A stretch of DNA of 11,867 nt from an uncultured Eubacteriales bacterium (GTDB lineage: Bacteria; Bacillota_A; Clostridia; Oscillospirales; Acutalibacteraceae), in the NCBI GenBank assembly GCA_934454005.1, contig CAKSGI010000050.1:1-11867 (forward strand). The letters are read 5' to 3'. A model generated the notes under the pieces. It was not told the DNA's origin. It saw only the letters and a program-made list of their open reading frames with translations, and did not search any database. This document shows positions 6,443 through 11,867 of the stretch, one piece after another (within the stretch, counting starts at the first letter, position 1; every line of letters starts with the position of its first letter). The position numbers were made by a program, and so were the translations under genes.

Positions 6443-8203
6443 ATGGCTTTAGATGGAGTTTTTTTAAGACATATAAAGAAAGAGCTTGAAGAAATTATTA
6501 ATTTTAGAGTTGATAAAATTTACCAAATAAATAAAGATGAGTTAATATTATTTTTTAGAGGTAAAAGTGAAGTAAAAAAAGTTTTAATATCATCTAAAGG
6601 AACTAATAGCGCAAGGATTCATTTTACTGAATATTCAGTAGAAAATCCTAAGATTCCACCTATGCTGTGTATGTTGTTTAGAAAAAAGCTATGTGGGGCG
6701 AAGTTAATTTCAATACATCAACCAGATTTAGAAAGAGTTTTATTTTTGAATTTTTTGGCTAAAAATGAATTATCAGAGCCTGTAAAGCTAACATTAGTAG
6801 TAGAGATAATGGGTAAATATAGTAATACTATTCTTATTGATGAAGAAATGAAAGTTATAGATGCACTAAAAAGAGTTGATATGGGAATGTCATCTAAACG
6901 GCTTATACTTCCTGGAATAAAATATAATTTGCCACCAAAGCAAGATAAACTGTCAATTTTGAACTCTAGTGCTTGTGAAATAATTAACATGATAAAGAAG
7001 ACAGATATAGATTTATTTATTTCAAAATGGCTTTTATCTAATTTGCAAGGAATATCTCCTGTAGTGTGTAGGGAAATAGAATATTCTATATTTAATGATT
7101 TAGATGTGCCAATATCCAAATTATCGAGTGAAAGTTTACAAAAACTAGAAAATTTTTTAAAGGATTTGTCAGATATGGTAAAAGATATAGGAGGGTTGCC
7201 ATATGTAGTATATGACAAGAATAAAAAACCAATGGAATTTTCTTTTATGGTTATATCTCAATATGAAAATTTAGGTTTTGGTAAGGAGTTTAGCACTTTT
7301 TCTAAATTGTTAGATGATTTTTATTATGAGCGTGATAAGATTGATAGAATAAAAGCAAAAACTTTAGACCTTAATAAAACTTTGCATACGATTTTAGATA
7401 GAATATCTAGAAAAATAGCTGTACAAAAAGTAGAGATAGATAAAAGTTTAAATTATAACCAGTTTAAAGTTTATGCTGATTTAATAAATTCTAATTTGTA
7501 TTGTATAAAGAATGGATTGGATTCTATTGACCTTAAAAATTTTTATGATGAAAATATGGCTACAATAAAAATAAGGTTAAATCCATATTTAACGGCTTCA
7601 CAAAATGCACAAAAATATTATAAAGAATATAGAAAATCAAAAACTGCAATTTCTGTTTTAAAGAGTCAAATAGAGAGTTCTCAAAAAGAATTTGAGTATA
7701 TTTCATCCGTTTTAGATTCTTTAACGAGGGTTGAAAGCGAGGATGAGATTGAACAAATAAGAGAAGAGCTGTATTCTCAGGGATATTTAAAGATTCAAAA
7801 AAAGGATAAAAATAAAAAGAGTAAAAAAATTAATGAGCTTAGATTTATTTCTAATGATGGTTTTACAATACTAGTTGGAAAAAATAATATGCAAAACGAT
7901 GAGTTAACATTAAAAAAAGCAAATAAAAATGATTTATGGTTTCACACAAAAGATATACCAGGATCTCACACAATTATAGTTACAAATGGAGAAGAACCTC
8001 CAAAAGAAACTTTACTTCAAGCAGCTATGATTGCTGCGTATAATAGCAAAGCTTCAGAGTCCTCTAATGTACCAGTAGACTATACGAAAATTAAAAATGT
8101 TCGTAAGCCTAATGGAGCAAAACCAGGGATGGTTATATATGATAATTATAAAACTTTATATGTAACTCCAGATATCAAATTAATAAATAAACTGATTGAT
8201 TAG
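6443..8203 (+). CDS. rqcH: Ribosome quality control protein RqcH (NFACT family)
   Basis: RqcH binds 50S subunits that still hold peptidyl-tRNA after stalling and recruits tRNA-Ala to add C-terminal alanine tails, marking the chain for proteolysis. At 586 residues the length is typical. NFACT-N begins at residue 1 (ALDGVFLRHIKKEL) and carries the acidic-Arg pair as E97-R98 (PDLERVL), where B. subtilis RqcH has D97-R98. A helix-hairpin-helix region at about 180-235 and a long coiled-coil section at about 290-445 follow. The NFACT-R domain, from about 455, contains DLWFHTKDIPGSHTII (497-512) and the GAKPGMVIYDN stretch. Older annotation as fibronectin-binding protein A reflects the same family. 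GGTGGAGGG immediately precedes the ATG. It is the last gene of the plus-strand unit and faces a hairpin terminator. Confidence 0.95.
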   Translation: MALDGVFLRHIKKELEEIINFRVDKIYQINKDELILFFRGKSEVKKVLISSKGTNSARIHFTEYSVENPKIPPMLCMLFRKKLCGAKLISIHQPDLERVLFLNFLAKNELSEPVKLTLVVEIMGKYSNTILIDEEMKVIDALKRVDMGMSSKRLILPGIKYNLPPKQDKLSILNSSACEIINMIKKTDIDLFISKWLLSNLQGISPVVCREIEYSIFNDLDVPISKLSSESLQKLENFLKDLSDMVKDIGGLPYVVYDKNKKPMEFSFMVISQYENLGFGKEFSTFSKLLDDFYYERDKIDRIKAKTLDLNKTLHTILDRISRKIAVQKVEIDKSLNYNQFKVYADLINSNLYCIKNGLDSIDLKNFYDENMATIKIRLNPYLTASQNAQKYYKEYRKSKTAISVLKSQIESSQKEFEYISSVLDSLTRVESEDEIEQIREELYSQGYLKIQKKDKNKKSKKINELRFISNDGFTILVGKNNMQNDELTLKKANKNDLWFHTKDIPGSHTIIVTNGEEPPKETLLQAAMIAAYNSKASESSNVPVDYTKIKNVRKPNGAKPGMVIYDNYKTLYVTPDIKLINKLID

Positions 8204-8212
8204 TATAAAAAT

Positions 8213-8257
8213 AAGGTTTACCTAAAAGAAGTTATTTCTTACTTAAAGGTAAACCTT
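8213..8257. terminator. Bidirectional hairpin terminator between convergent genes
   Basis: AAGGTTTACCT at 8213-8223 is matched by its exact reverse complement at 8247-8257. An inner AAGAA/TTCTT stem (8226-8230 with 8236-8240) closes a 5-nt loop. On the minus strand the stem is followed by TTATTTTTAT, a good U-tract for the efp/zinc-ribbon transcript. On the plus strand the following TGAATATTTT is poorer, so termination after rqcH may be less efficient. Confidence 0.8.
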
Positions 8258-8277
8258 GAATATTTTGTGGTTAGAAT

Positions 8278-8691
8278 TTATGCATCATGTTCATCACAAC
8301 TACTATTGCATTCGCAGTCATTAAAACAAATATCGTCAAAATCAAATTCTAATTTTTCTCCGCAGTTAGGACAGTTAGTTTCCCCTTTTAATATCATATC
8401 TTGAGAAAGGGATATTTTATTATTGCATGTAGGGCATGTAACTTCACATGAAAGTTCATTTTCTAAGTTGGGGTTGTAAAAATCTTCTTGAAGTTCATAG
8501 AGATTTTCATCAACAGCATCTAGCTGGTCGCTTACATCATTAAATCCTTCTTCTAGATCAGTAACAGTAAGAGCTATGTCGTCTAAAACGTTGATAATTT
8601 CAGAAATAAGTTTTATCTCTTTTTTGTTTTCATCTAGTTCTAAACCTTCTGCTAATCCTTTGATGTAAGAAACTTTTTCAGTGATTGTCAT
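8278..8691 (-). CDS. CD1247-like zinc-ribbon protein with acidic coiled-coil N terminus
   Basis: A 137-residue acidic protein of unknown function. From memory it matches a clostridial family named after C. difficile CD1247, which also sits beside efp. Residues 1-75 (MTITEKVSYIKGLAEGLEL, then ALTVTDLEEGF, ending ELQEDFYN) look like a helical, coiled-coil-prone segment. CPTC at 86-89 and CPNC at 107-110 form a four-cysteine zinc ribbon. The C terminus adds a second cluster, C122, C126, C128, C132 and H135, in a very acidic setting. AGGAGGTC precedes the ATG. It lies 42 nt after efp with no terminator between them, so it is probably co-transcribed from the efp promoter. This context suggests, but does not prove, a translation-related role. 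Confidence 0.8.
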   Translation of the reverse strand: MTITEKVSYIKGLAEGLELDENKKEIKLISEIINVLDDIALTVTDLEEGFNDVSDQLDAVDENLYELQEDFYNPNLENELSCEVTCPTCNNKISLSQDMILKGETNCPNCGEKLEFDFDDICFNDCECNSSCDEHDA

Positions 8692-8733
8692 AATAATAGA
8701 CCTCCTAAAATAATTTATTTAAAATTATATATT

Positions 8734-9291
8734 TTATGCTCTTTCCATGTATTCACCGGTACGTGTATCTATTCTTATTAACTCGCCTTCTTCAATAAAT
8801 AAAGGAACTTTTATTTCTGCACCTGTTTCTAATATTGCAGGTTTTGTTGCATTTGTAGCAGTATCTCCCTTAAATCCTGGATCTGTTTCTGTTATTAATA
8901 GTTCAACAAATAGGGGTGGCTCAACTCCGAAGACATTTCCTTTATATGAAAGAATTTTACATACAGTATTTTCTTTCACAAATCTAAAATTATCCCCTAA
9001 AACATCATGATTTATAGGAACTTGTTCAAAAGTTTCATTGTCCATAAAATAATATAAGTTACCATCGTTATATAAATATTCCATGTCACGCCTTTCAATA
9101 AACGCTGTTGGGTATTTATCGTTTGGGTTAAAGGTTTTTTCTGTTACAGCTCCAGTTATAACATTTTTTATTTTTGCACGAACAAAAGCTGCACCTTTGC
9201 CTGGTTTTACATGTTGAAACTCTATTATTGAATAAACATTTCCATCCATTTCAAAAGTAATTCCATTTCTAAAATCTCCTGCAGATATCAT
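8734..9291 (-). CDS. efp: Translation elongation factor P
   Basis: EF-P binds between the P and E sites of the ribosome and relieves stalling at consecutive prolines. The 185-residue length is standard. Three beta-barrel domains are recognisable: the KOW-like N domain (1 to about 65), a middle OB domain and the C-terminal OB domain that ends [17 protein letters not shown]. The loop that reaches the peptidyl-transferase centre reads [12 protein letters not shown] with K32 at the tip, the residue that is modified (5-aminopentanol) in B. subtilis. No modification enzyme is encoded nearby. GGAGGAAC lies just upstream of the ATG. A separate sigma-A promoter in the 82-nt gap after the peptidase gene suggests efp is also expressed independently of the upstream operon. 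Confidence 0.98.
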   Translation of the reverse strand: MISAGDFRNGITFEMDGNVYSIIEFQHVKPGKGAAFVRAKIKNVITGAVTEKTFNPNDKYPTAFIERRDMEYLYNDGNLYYFMDNETFEQVPINHDVLGDNFRFVKENTVCKILSYKGNVFGVEPPLFVELLITETDPGFKGDTATNATKPAILETGAEIKVPLFIEEGELIRIDTRTGEYMERA

Positions 9292-9331
9292 TTTTGTTCC
9301 TCCAATTTTAAAATTTATTTATCTACTTGCA

Positions 9332-9360
9332 ATTTTAACCTAATTTACAGAATTTTTCAA
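9332..9360 (-). promoter_or_regulatory. Sigma-A promoter for efp
   Basis: On the minus strand, TTGAAA (9360-9355) and TAAAAT (9337-9332) are separated by exactly 17 nt. The predicted start lies about 30-35 nt before the efp ATG. The elements sit in the gap between the peptidase stop and efp. Confidence 0.7.
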
Positions 9361-9373
9361 GTATATTTTTAAA

Positions 9374-10450
9374 TTAAAGTATAACTAAGTCTTTTTCTGT
9401 TGTTGTTAAGTTTTCAAAACCTGATTCTGTTACTAATATCATATCTTCAATTCTCACACCAAATTTGTTTGGAATATATATACCAGGTTCTACAGTCATA
9501 ACCATTCCAGGTTCTAGAACGCATTCGCAGTTTTTTGAAAATACAGGATTTTCATGAATTTCTATTCCTACACTATGTCCAGTAGAATGACCAAAATAAC
9601 CTTTGTAACCAGAATCATAAATAATATTTCTTGCGATATTATCGATTTTAGAGCAAACGACTCCAGGAGCAATTGCTTCTATAGCCTTTGTTTGGGCCTT
9701 AAGAACAATATCGTAAATACTTTTTTGTTCGGGGCTAACTGATTTAATAGCTAATGTTCTGGTCATATCACTATGATAACCGTCATAAACAGCACCGATG
9801 TCAAAAGTTACAAAATCTCTATTTTTAAGGGTTCTGTCGGAAGGTACACCATGGGGTAATGAACTGTTTTTGCCGGATACGACTATTAAGTCAAATGCTA
9901 TTTTTTCTGCACCTAGTTTTCTCATATAGATTTCTAAATCTAAGGCTAATTCTTTTTCTGTAATTCCAGGTTTAATATTATTTACAATATGATTTAATGC
10001 AGTTTCAGCTATACTTTGTGCAATTTTAATTTTGTTTATTTCGTCAGGGGTTTTTATCATACGTATTTTACTTATATAGTTATCTAGATTTTTATTTAAA
10101 AAAGCTGTTACGTTATTTTTTTCTAGTATTTTGTTAAGTTTGTTTGCAACAGTTAAAGAAATAGAATCACTTTCTAGAAAAGTTGTTTTAATGTTGTGCT
10201 TTTTTATTATTTCAGATAAAGTTTTTTCTAGGTTATCAATTAAAATAATATTACAATTTTTGGCATTTTTTTTAGCGGATTCAATATATCTAAAATCTAC
10301 TAATAGATATGAAATATCTTTAGTAACAAATAAATATCCAATTGACGAATTAAAATCTGTGAAATATCTTCTATTATGAGGTGAAATTATAATAGCAGAA
10401 TCAAAATTAGAATCTAAAAAATCATTAGAAAGCTTTTGTAGTTTATTCAT
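9374..10450 (-). CDS. Xaa-Pro aminopeptidase (M24 metallopeptidase)
   Basis: A 358-residue cytoplasmic M24B peptidase that removes N-terminal residues preceding proline; the length fits the PepP/YqhT-type clostridial enzymes. The creatinase-like N domain covers 1 to about 130 and the pita-bread catalytic domain runs from about 140. Dinuclear metal ligands can be placed at D217 (VTFDIG), D228 (YHSDMTRT), H292 (in GHSTGHSVG), E321 (TVEPGIY) and E335 (GVRIEDM), with H288 and H299 nearby. No signal peptide is present. GTGGAGTG precedes the ATG, and aroQ ends 12 nt upstream, so the two are co-transcribed. Its place directly before efp is a common Firmicute order; both act on proline-related problems, though that link may be coincidental. 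PepP and PepQ subtypes cannot be separated firmly. Confidence 0.93.
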   Translation of the reverse strand: MNKLQKLSNDFLDSNFDSAIIISPHNRRYFTDFNSSIGYLFVTKDISYLLVDFRYIESAKKNAKNCNIILIDNLEKTLSEIIKKHNIKTTFLESDSISLTVANKLNKILEKNNVTAFLNKNLDNYISKIRMIKTPDEINKIKIAQSIAETALNHIVNNIKPGITEKELALDLEIYMRKLGAEKIAFDLIVVSGKNSSLPHGVPSDRTLKNRDFVTFDIGAVYDGYHSDMTRTLAIKSVSPEQKSIYDIVLKAQTKAIEAIAPGVVCSKIDNIARNIIYDSGYKGYFGHSTGHSVGIEIHENPVFSKNCECVLEPGMVMTVEPGIYIPNKFGVRIEDMILVTESGFENLTTTEKDLVIL

Positions 10451-10462
10451 CGAATCACTCCA

Positions 10463-10900
10463 CTATATTAATTCTTTTATAGCGTCTAAGGCTAGAAAAT
10501 AACTAGTTTTACCAAACCCTGTGATTTGTCCAGCACATACATCAGAAATAACAGATTTATGTCTGAATGATTCCCTGGAATAAATGTTTGACATATGAAC
10601 CTCGACGAATGGAATACGGATAGAAACAATAGCATCTCTAATAGCGTAACTATAATGAGTTAGGGCACCTGCGTTTATTATAACACCTTCAAACTTACCT
10701 CTAGCTTCGTGTATTTTATCAATAAGGGCACCCTCCCAATTTGATTGAAAAACCTCAACGTCTAGATTAGCTTTATCAGCATAGTCTATTATTTGAAATT
10801 TTATATTTTCTGCAGTTTCCATTCCATATATACTTTTTTCTCTAACCCCAATTAAATTTAAATTAGGACCTAAAAGAACTAGAACATTTTTTCTTTTCAT
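10463..10900 (-). CDS. aroQ: 3-dehydroquinate dehydratase, type II
   Basis: AroQ converts 3-dehydroquinate to 3-dehydroshikimate, the third step of the shikimate pathway, normally as a dodecamer. The 145-residue length is typical. GPNLNLIGVRE (11-21) and the catalytic Tyr at Y25 (SIYG) define the flexible lid, with R20. QSNWEGALID (52-61) is followed by N76 and H82 in NAGALTHYS, H102 in VHMSN, R113 in FRHKS, and CAGQITGFG near the C terminus. The usual N-P-x-A-Y-T-H motif lacks its proline (A77) and tyrosine (L80), a modest departure. The start has GGAGGTC eight bases upstream and lies inside the end of yqeG, giving a 38-nt overlap. No other shikimate gene is in the window. Confidence 0.96.
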   Translation of the reverse strand: MKRKNVLVLLGPNLNLIGVREKSIYGMETAENIKFQIIDYADKANLDVEVFQSNWEGALIDKIHEARGKFEGVIINAGALTHYSYAIRDAIVSIRIPFVEVHMSNIYSRESFRHKSVISDVCAGQITGFGKTSYFLALDAIKELI

Positions 10901-11408
10901 ATTTTTTGACCTCCATTTTATTTATCTTATTTCTTATTCGTTTTTCAAGGAGTCTTTTTAAAGAGATTCCAAGAGTTTCTTTATCGTTTTCTTTGGGATT
11001 TAAAAGAATAGATTTCATGTGTGAAAGATTTGCTCCAAGAATGTCGGTAAATATTTGATCACCTATAACTATAGTTTTATCTCTTTGGTAATTTTTAATG
11101 AATTTTTTAGCTCTATTGAAGCAAAAAGGAAACGGTTTAAAAGAAAGACAAGTGAATGGTAAATCAAATTTTTTAGCAAATGGTGCAACACGACTTTTAA
11201 AATTATTTGAAACAATAACTATTTGAATATTGTTTTTTCTAACTTCATATGTCCATTCTATGGCACCTTCAAAAGGTTCTTGTGATCCATGTGATGCAAG
11301 AGTATTATCAACATCCAGTAAAACTAATTTAATATTAAGATTTTTAAGTAAATTTACATCAATATCTGTTAAGCTATTTACTGATATTGTAGGAATTAAT
11401 AAAGACAT
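10863..11408 (-). CDS. yqeG: YqeG family HAD IIIA-type phosphatase
   Basis: A 181-residue HAD-superfamily protein of the YqeG family, predicted to be a cytoplasmic phosphatase with unknown substrate. Motif I is LDVDNTLA with nucleophile D32 and general acid D34. Motif II is SNN at 67-69, the motif III lysine is probably K91 in FKPFP, and motif IV is GDQIFTD with D117 and D122. The start at 11408 is chosen over the ATG at 11420 because GGAGG (11418-11414) lies between them, and the upstream codon has no Shine-Dalgarno. The last 12 codons overlap aroQ by 38 nt. The basic tail (NKMEVKKYEKKK) that results looks like non-conserved extension. The gene begins only 30 nt after the rpsU terminator, so its transcription may rely on read-through. 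Confidence 0.9.
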   Translation of the reverse strand: MSLLIPTISVNSLTDIDVNLLKNLNIKLVLLDVDNTLASHGSQEPFEGAIEWTYEVRKNNIQIVIVSNNFKSRVAPFAKKFDLPFTCLSFKPFPFCFNRAKKFIKNYQRDKTIVIGDQIFTDILGANLSHMKSILLNPKENDKETLGISLKRLLEKRIRNKINKMEVKKYEKKKCSSSFRS

Positions 11409-11413
11409 ACAAG

Positions 11414-11418
11414 CCTCC
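11414..11418 (-). promoter_or_regulatory. Ribosome binding site fixing the yqeG start
   Basis: GGAGG on the minus strand lies 5 nt before the ATG at 11408. It overlaps the first codons of the alternative ATG at 11420, which therefore is unlikely to be used. Confidence 0.7.
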
Positions 11419-11438
11419 ATAAAGTATTGATTAAAAGT

Positions 11439-11470
11439 AAAAAAGCAGGCATATATTACCCGCTTTTTTT
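11439..11470. terminator. Intrinsic terminator downstream of rpsU (bidirectional in form)
   Basis: AAAAAAGC at 11439-11446 pairs with GCTTTTTT at 11462-11469. After one A/C mismatch (on the minus strand a G/T wobble), GG at 11448-11449 pairs with CC at 11459-11460. The A and T runs give a U-tract in both directions. On the minus strand it lies 31 nt after the rpsU stop and is a convincing rho-independent terminator. Confidence 0.85.
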
Positions 11471-11500
11471 AATAAATTGAAATCTTTTATAGCAACAAAT

Positions 11501-11677
11501 TTATTTAAATTTGCGCTTACGAGCAGCTTCAGATTTCTTCTTACGTTTAACAGAAGGCTTTTCATAAGCTTCTCTTTTACGAACTTCAGCAATAACACCC
11601 GATCTTGCACATTGCTTTTTAAATCTTCTAAGAGCACTATCAAGAGTTTCATTATCTTTAATTCTAATTTCAGCCAT
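11501..11677 (-). CDS. rpsU: Small ribosomal subunit protein bS21
   Basis: A 58-residue, strongly basic protein matching bS21 from end to end. It opens [20 protein letters not shown], continues [20 protein letters not shown], and finishes with [18 protein letters not shown]. bS21 sits on the 30S platform near the 3' end of 16S rRNA and helps initiation. The length is normal for Firmicutes. GGAGGG (11690-11685) lies 7 nt before the ATG, a near-consensus promoter lies upstream, and an intrinsic terminator follows. It therefore forms a complete monocistronic unit, though read-through into yqeG is possible. The conserved [18 protein letters not shown] core leaves no doubt about identity. Longer open frames on both strands across this gene are shadows. 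Confidence 0.98.
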   Translation of the reverse strand: MAEIRIKDNETLDSALRRFKKQCARSGVIAEVRKREAYEKPSVKRKKKSEAARKRKFK

Positions 11678-11684
11678 TTATTTT

Positions 11685-11711
11685 CCCTCCCATCCGCCGA
11701 AAGGCAGGAGT
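11685..11711 (-). promoter_or_regulatory. rpsU leader hairpin that can pair with the Shine-Dalgarno
   Basis: In the minus-strand mRNA, CUCC (11711-11708) can pair with GGAG (11690-11687) of the rpsU Shine-Dalgarno. An inner GCC/GGC stem (11706-11704 with 11698-11696) closes a 5-nt loop. The short helices leave an asymmetric internal loop, so stability is uncertain. The fold would limit ribosome access to rpsU. Confidence 0.4.
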
Positions 11712-11730
11712 TAAATATAATACAATAAAA

Positions 11731-11760
11731 TTATACAGCATTCTAGTTATATGTGTCAAT
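11731..11760 (-). promoter_or_regulatory. Strong sigma-A promoter for rpsU
   Basis: On the minus strand a perfect -35 TTGACA (11760-11755) and a perfect -10 TATAAT (11736-11731) are separated by 18 nt. The predicted start is near 11724, giving a leader of roughly 45-50 nt. Confidence 0.9.
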
Positions 11761-11823
11761 AGATTTGAAATTCTAAATTGAATATTAGTGTGTAGGTTTA
11801 CAATACATATGTTACAGCAAAAT

Positions 11824-11867
11824 AAAAAAAGTGCGGGAACTTCATTTCTGTGTTAAAGTTAATTTAC
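11824..11867 (-). other. Possible end of a terminator for a gene beyond the right edge
   Basis: On the minus strand, CCCGCAC (11837-11831) is followed at once by a run of seven T's (11830-11824), as at the 3' side of an intrinsic terminator. An AACTT/AAGTT pair (11859-11855 with 11841-11837) precedes it, but no GTGCGGG partner is seen before the window ends. No coding sequence is recognisable from 11761 to 11867. Confidence 0.3.

Noticed and set aside
6718..7218. A 166-codon open frame on the minus strand within rqcH
   Set aside because: It lies antisense to conserved RqcH sequence, has no recognisable protein family, and comes from AT-rich codon structure. Other antisense frames inside hisE, trmK, nif3, efp and the peptidase gene were rejected for the same reason.
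10863..10915. Programmed frameshift fusing YqeG to AroQ at the A-rich run
   Set aside because: The aroQ frame is +1 relative to yqeG, whereas A-run slippage of the dnaX type gives -1. aroQ also has its own good Shine-Dalgarno and an intact N terminus.
11431..11652. Minus-strand open frame across the rpsU region, longer than rpsU itself
   Set aside because: The 58-codon bS21 frame at 11501-11677 is unmistakable and has promoter, Shine-Dalgarno and terminator. The longer frame lacks these and overlaps it out of frame.
11761..11867. T-box or other riboswitch at the right edge
   Set aside because: I looked for T-box-like and other conserved motifs upstream of rpsU and found none. The segment is AT-rich and carries only a possible terminator remnant.

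Overview
The window is about 30% GC by eye and comes from a low-GC Firmicute, most likely a member of Clostridia. The evidence is a PolC-type replicative polymerase, strong AGGAGG-type ribosome binding sites, a YqeG-AroQ-Xaa-Pro peptidase-EF-P-'CD1247-like' block, and RqcH with alanine-tailing-type domain order. No species can be named from the sequence. Apart from one three-gene group, it reads as ordinary core chromosome. No insertion sequence, phage gene, CRISPR array, tRNA or rRNA is visible.

Plus strand, 1-8203: the 3' end of polC, then an AI-2E-family membrane permease, a stand-alone hisE, and a three-gene cassette at 2599-4628. The cassette is a DUF5685-like helical protein, a J-domain/TPR protein with a ten-cysteine tail, and a small polytopic membrane protein. 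After it come trmK, a Nif3/YqfO-like protein and rqcH. Spacing from 2599 onward is tight (a 17-nt overlap, then gaps of 28, 13, 1 and 12 nt), so the six genes from 2599 to 8203 are probably one transcription unit. Four starts are not ATG: TTG for hisE, the membrane protein and trmK, and GTG for the DUF5685 gene.

Convergence, 8204-8277: a perfect 11-bp inverted repeat separates the two convergent gene sets and is probably a shared terminator.

Minus strand, 11677 down to 8278: rpsU (58 aa), yqeG, aroQ, an M24 Xaa-Pro peptidase, efp and a zinc-ribbon protein. rpsU has a near-consensus sigma-A promoter, an mRNA leader able to hide its own Shine-Dalgarno, and a good intrinsic terminator. yqeG starts only 30 nt after that terminator, which leaves little room for a promoter. 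efp has its own TTGAAA-N17-TAAAAT promoter.

Much of the window concerns translation: TrmK (tRNA m1A22), RqcH (stalled-ribosome rescue), EF-P (polyproline stalls), bS21, and possibly a peptidase that acts on Xaa-Pro peptides. The least explained part is the 2599-4628 cassette. Its first protein carries DDxxD and DxxDDxxxD motifs about 100 residues apart, as in all-alpha isoprenoid synthases. Its second looks like a bacterial counterpart of a cysteine-string J-protein and ends in Cys-Cys. I treat this as the best candidate for an undescribed system, possibly a membrane-linked chaperone with a modified or metal-binding cysteine tail. That functional reading is inference.
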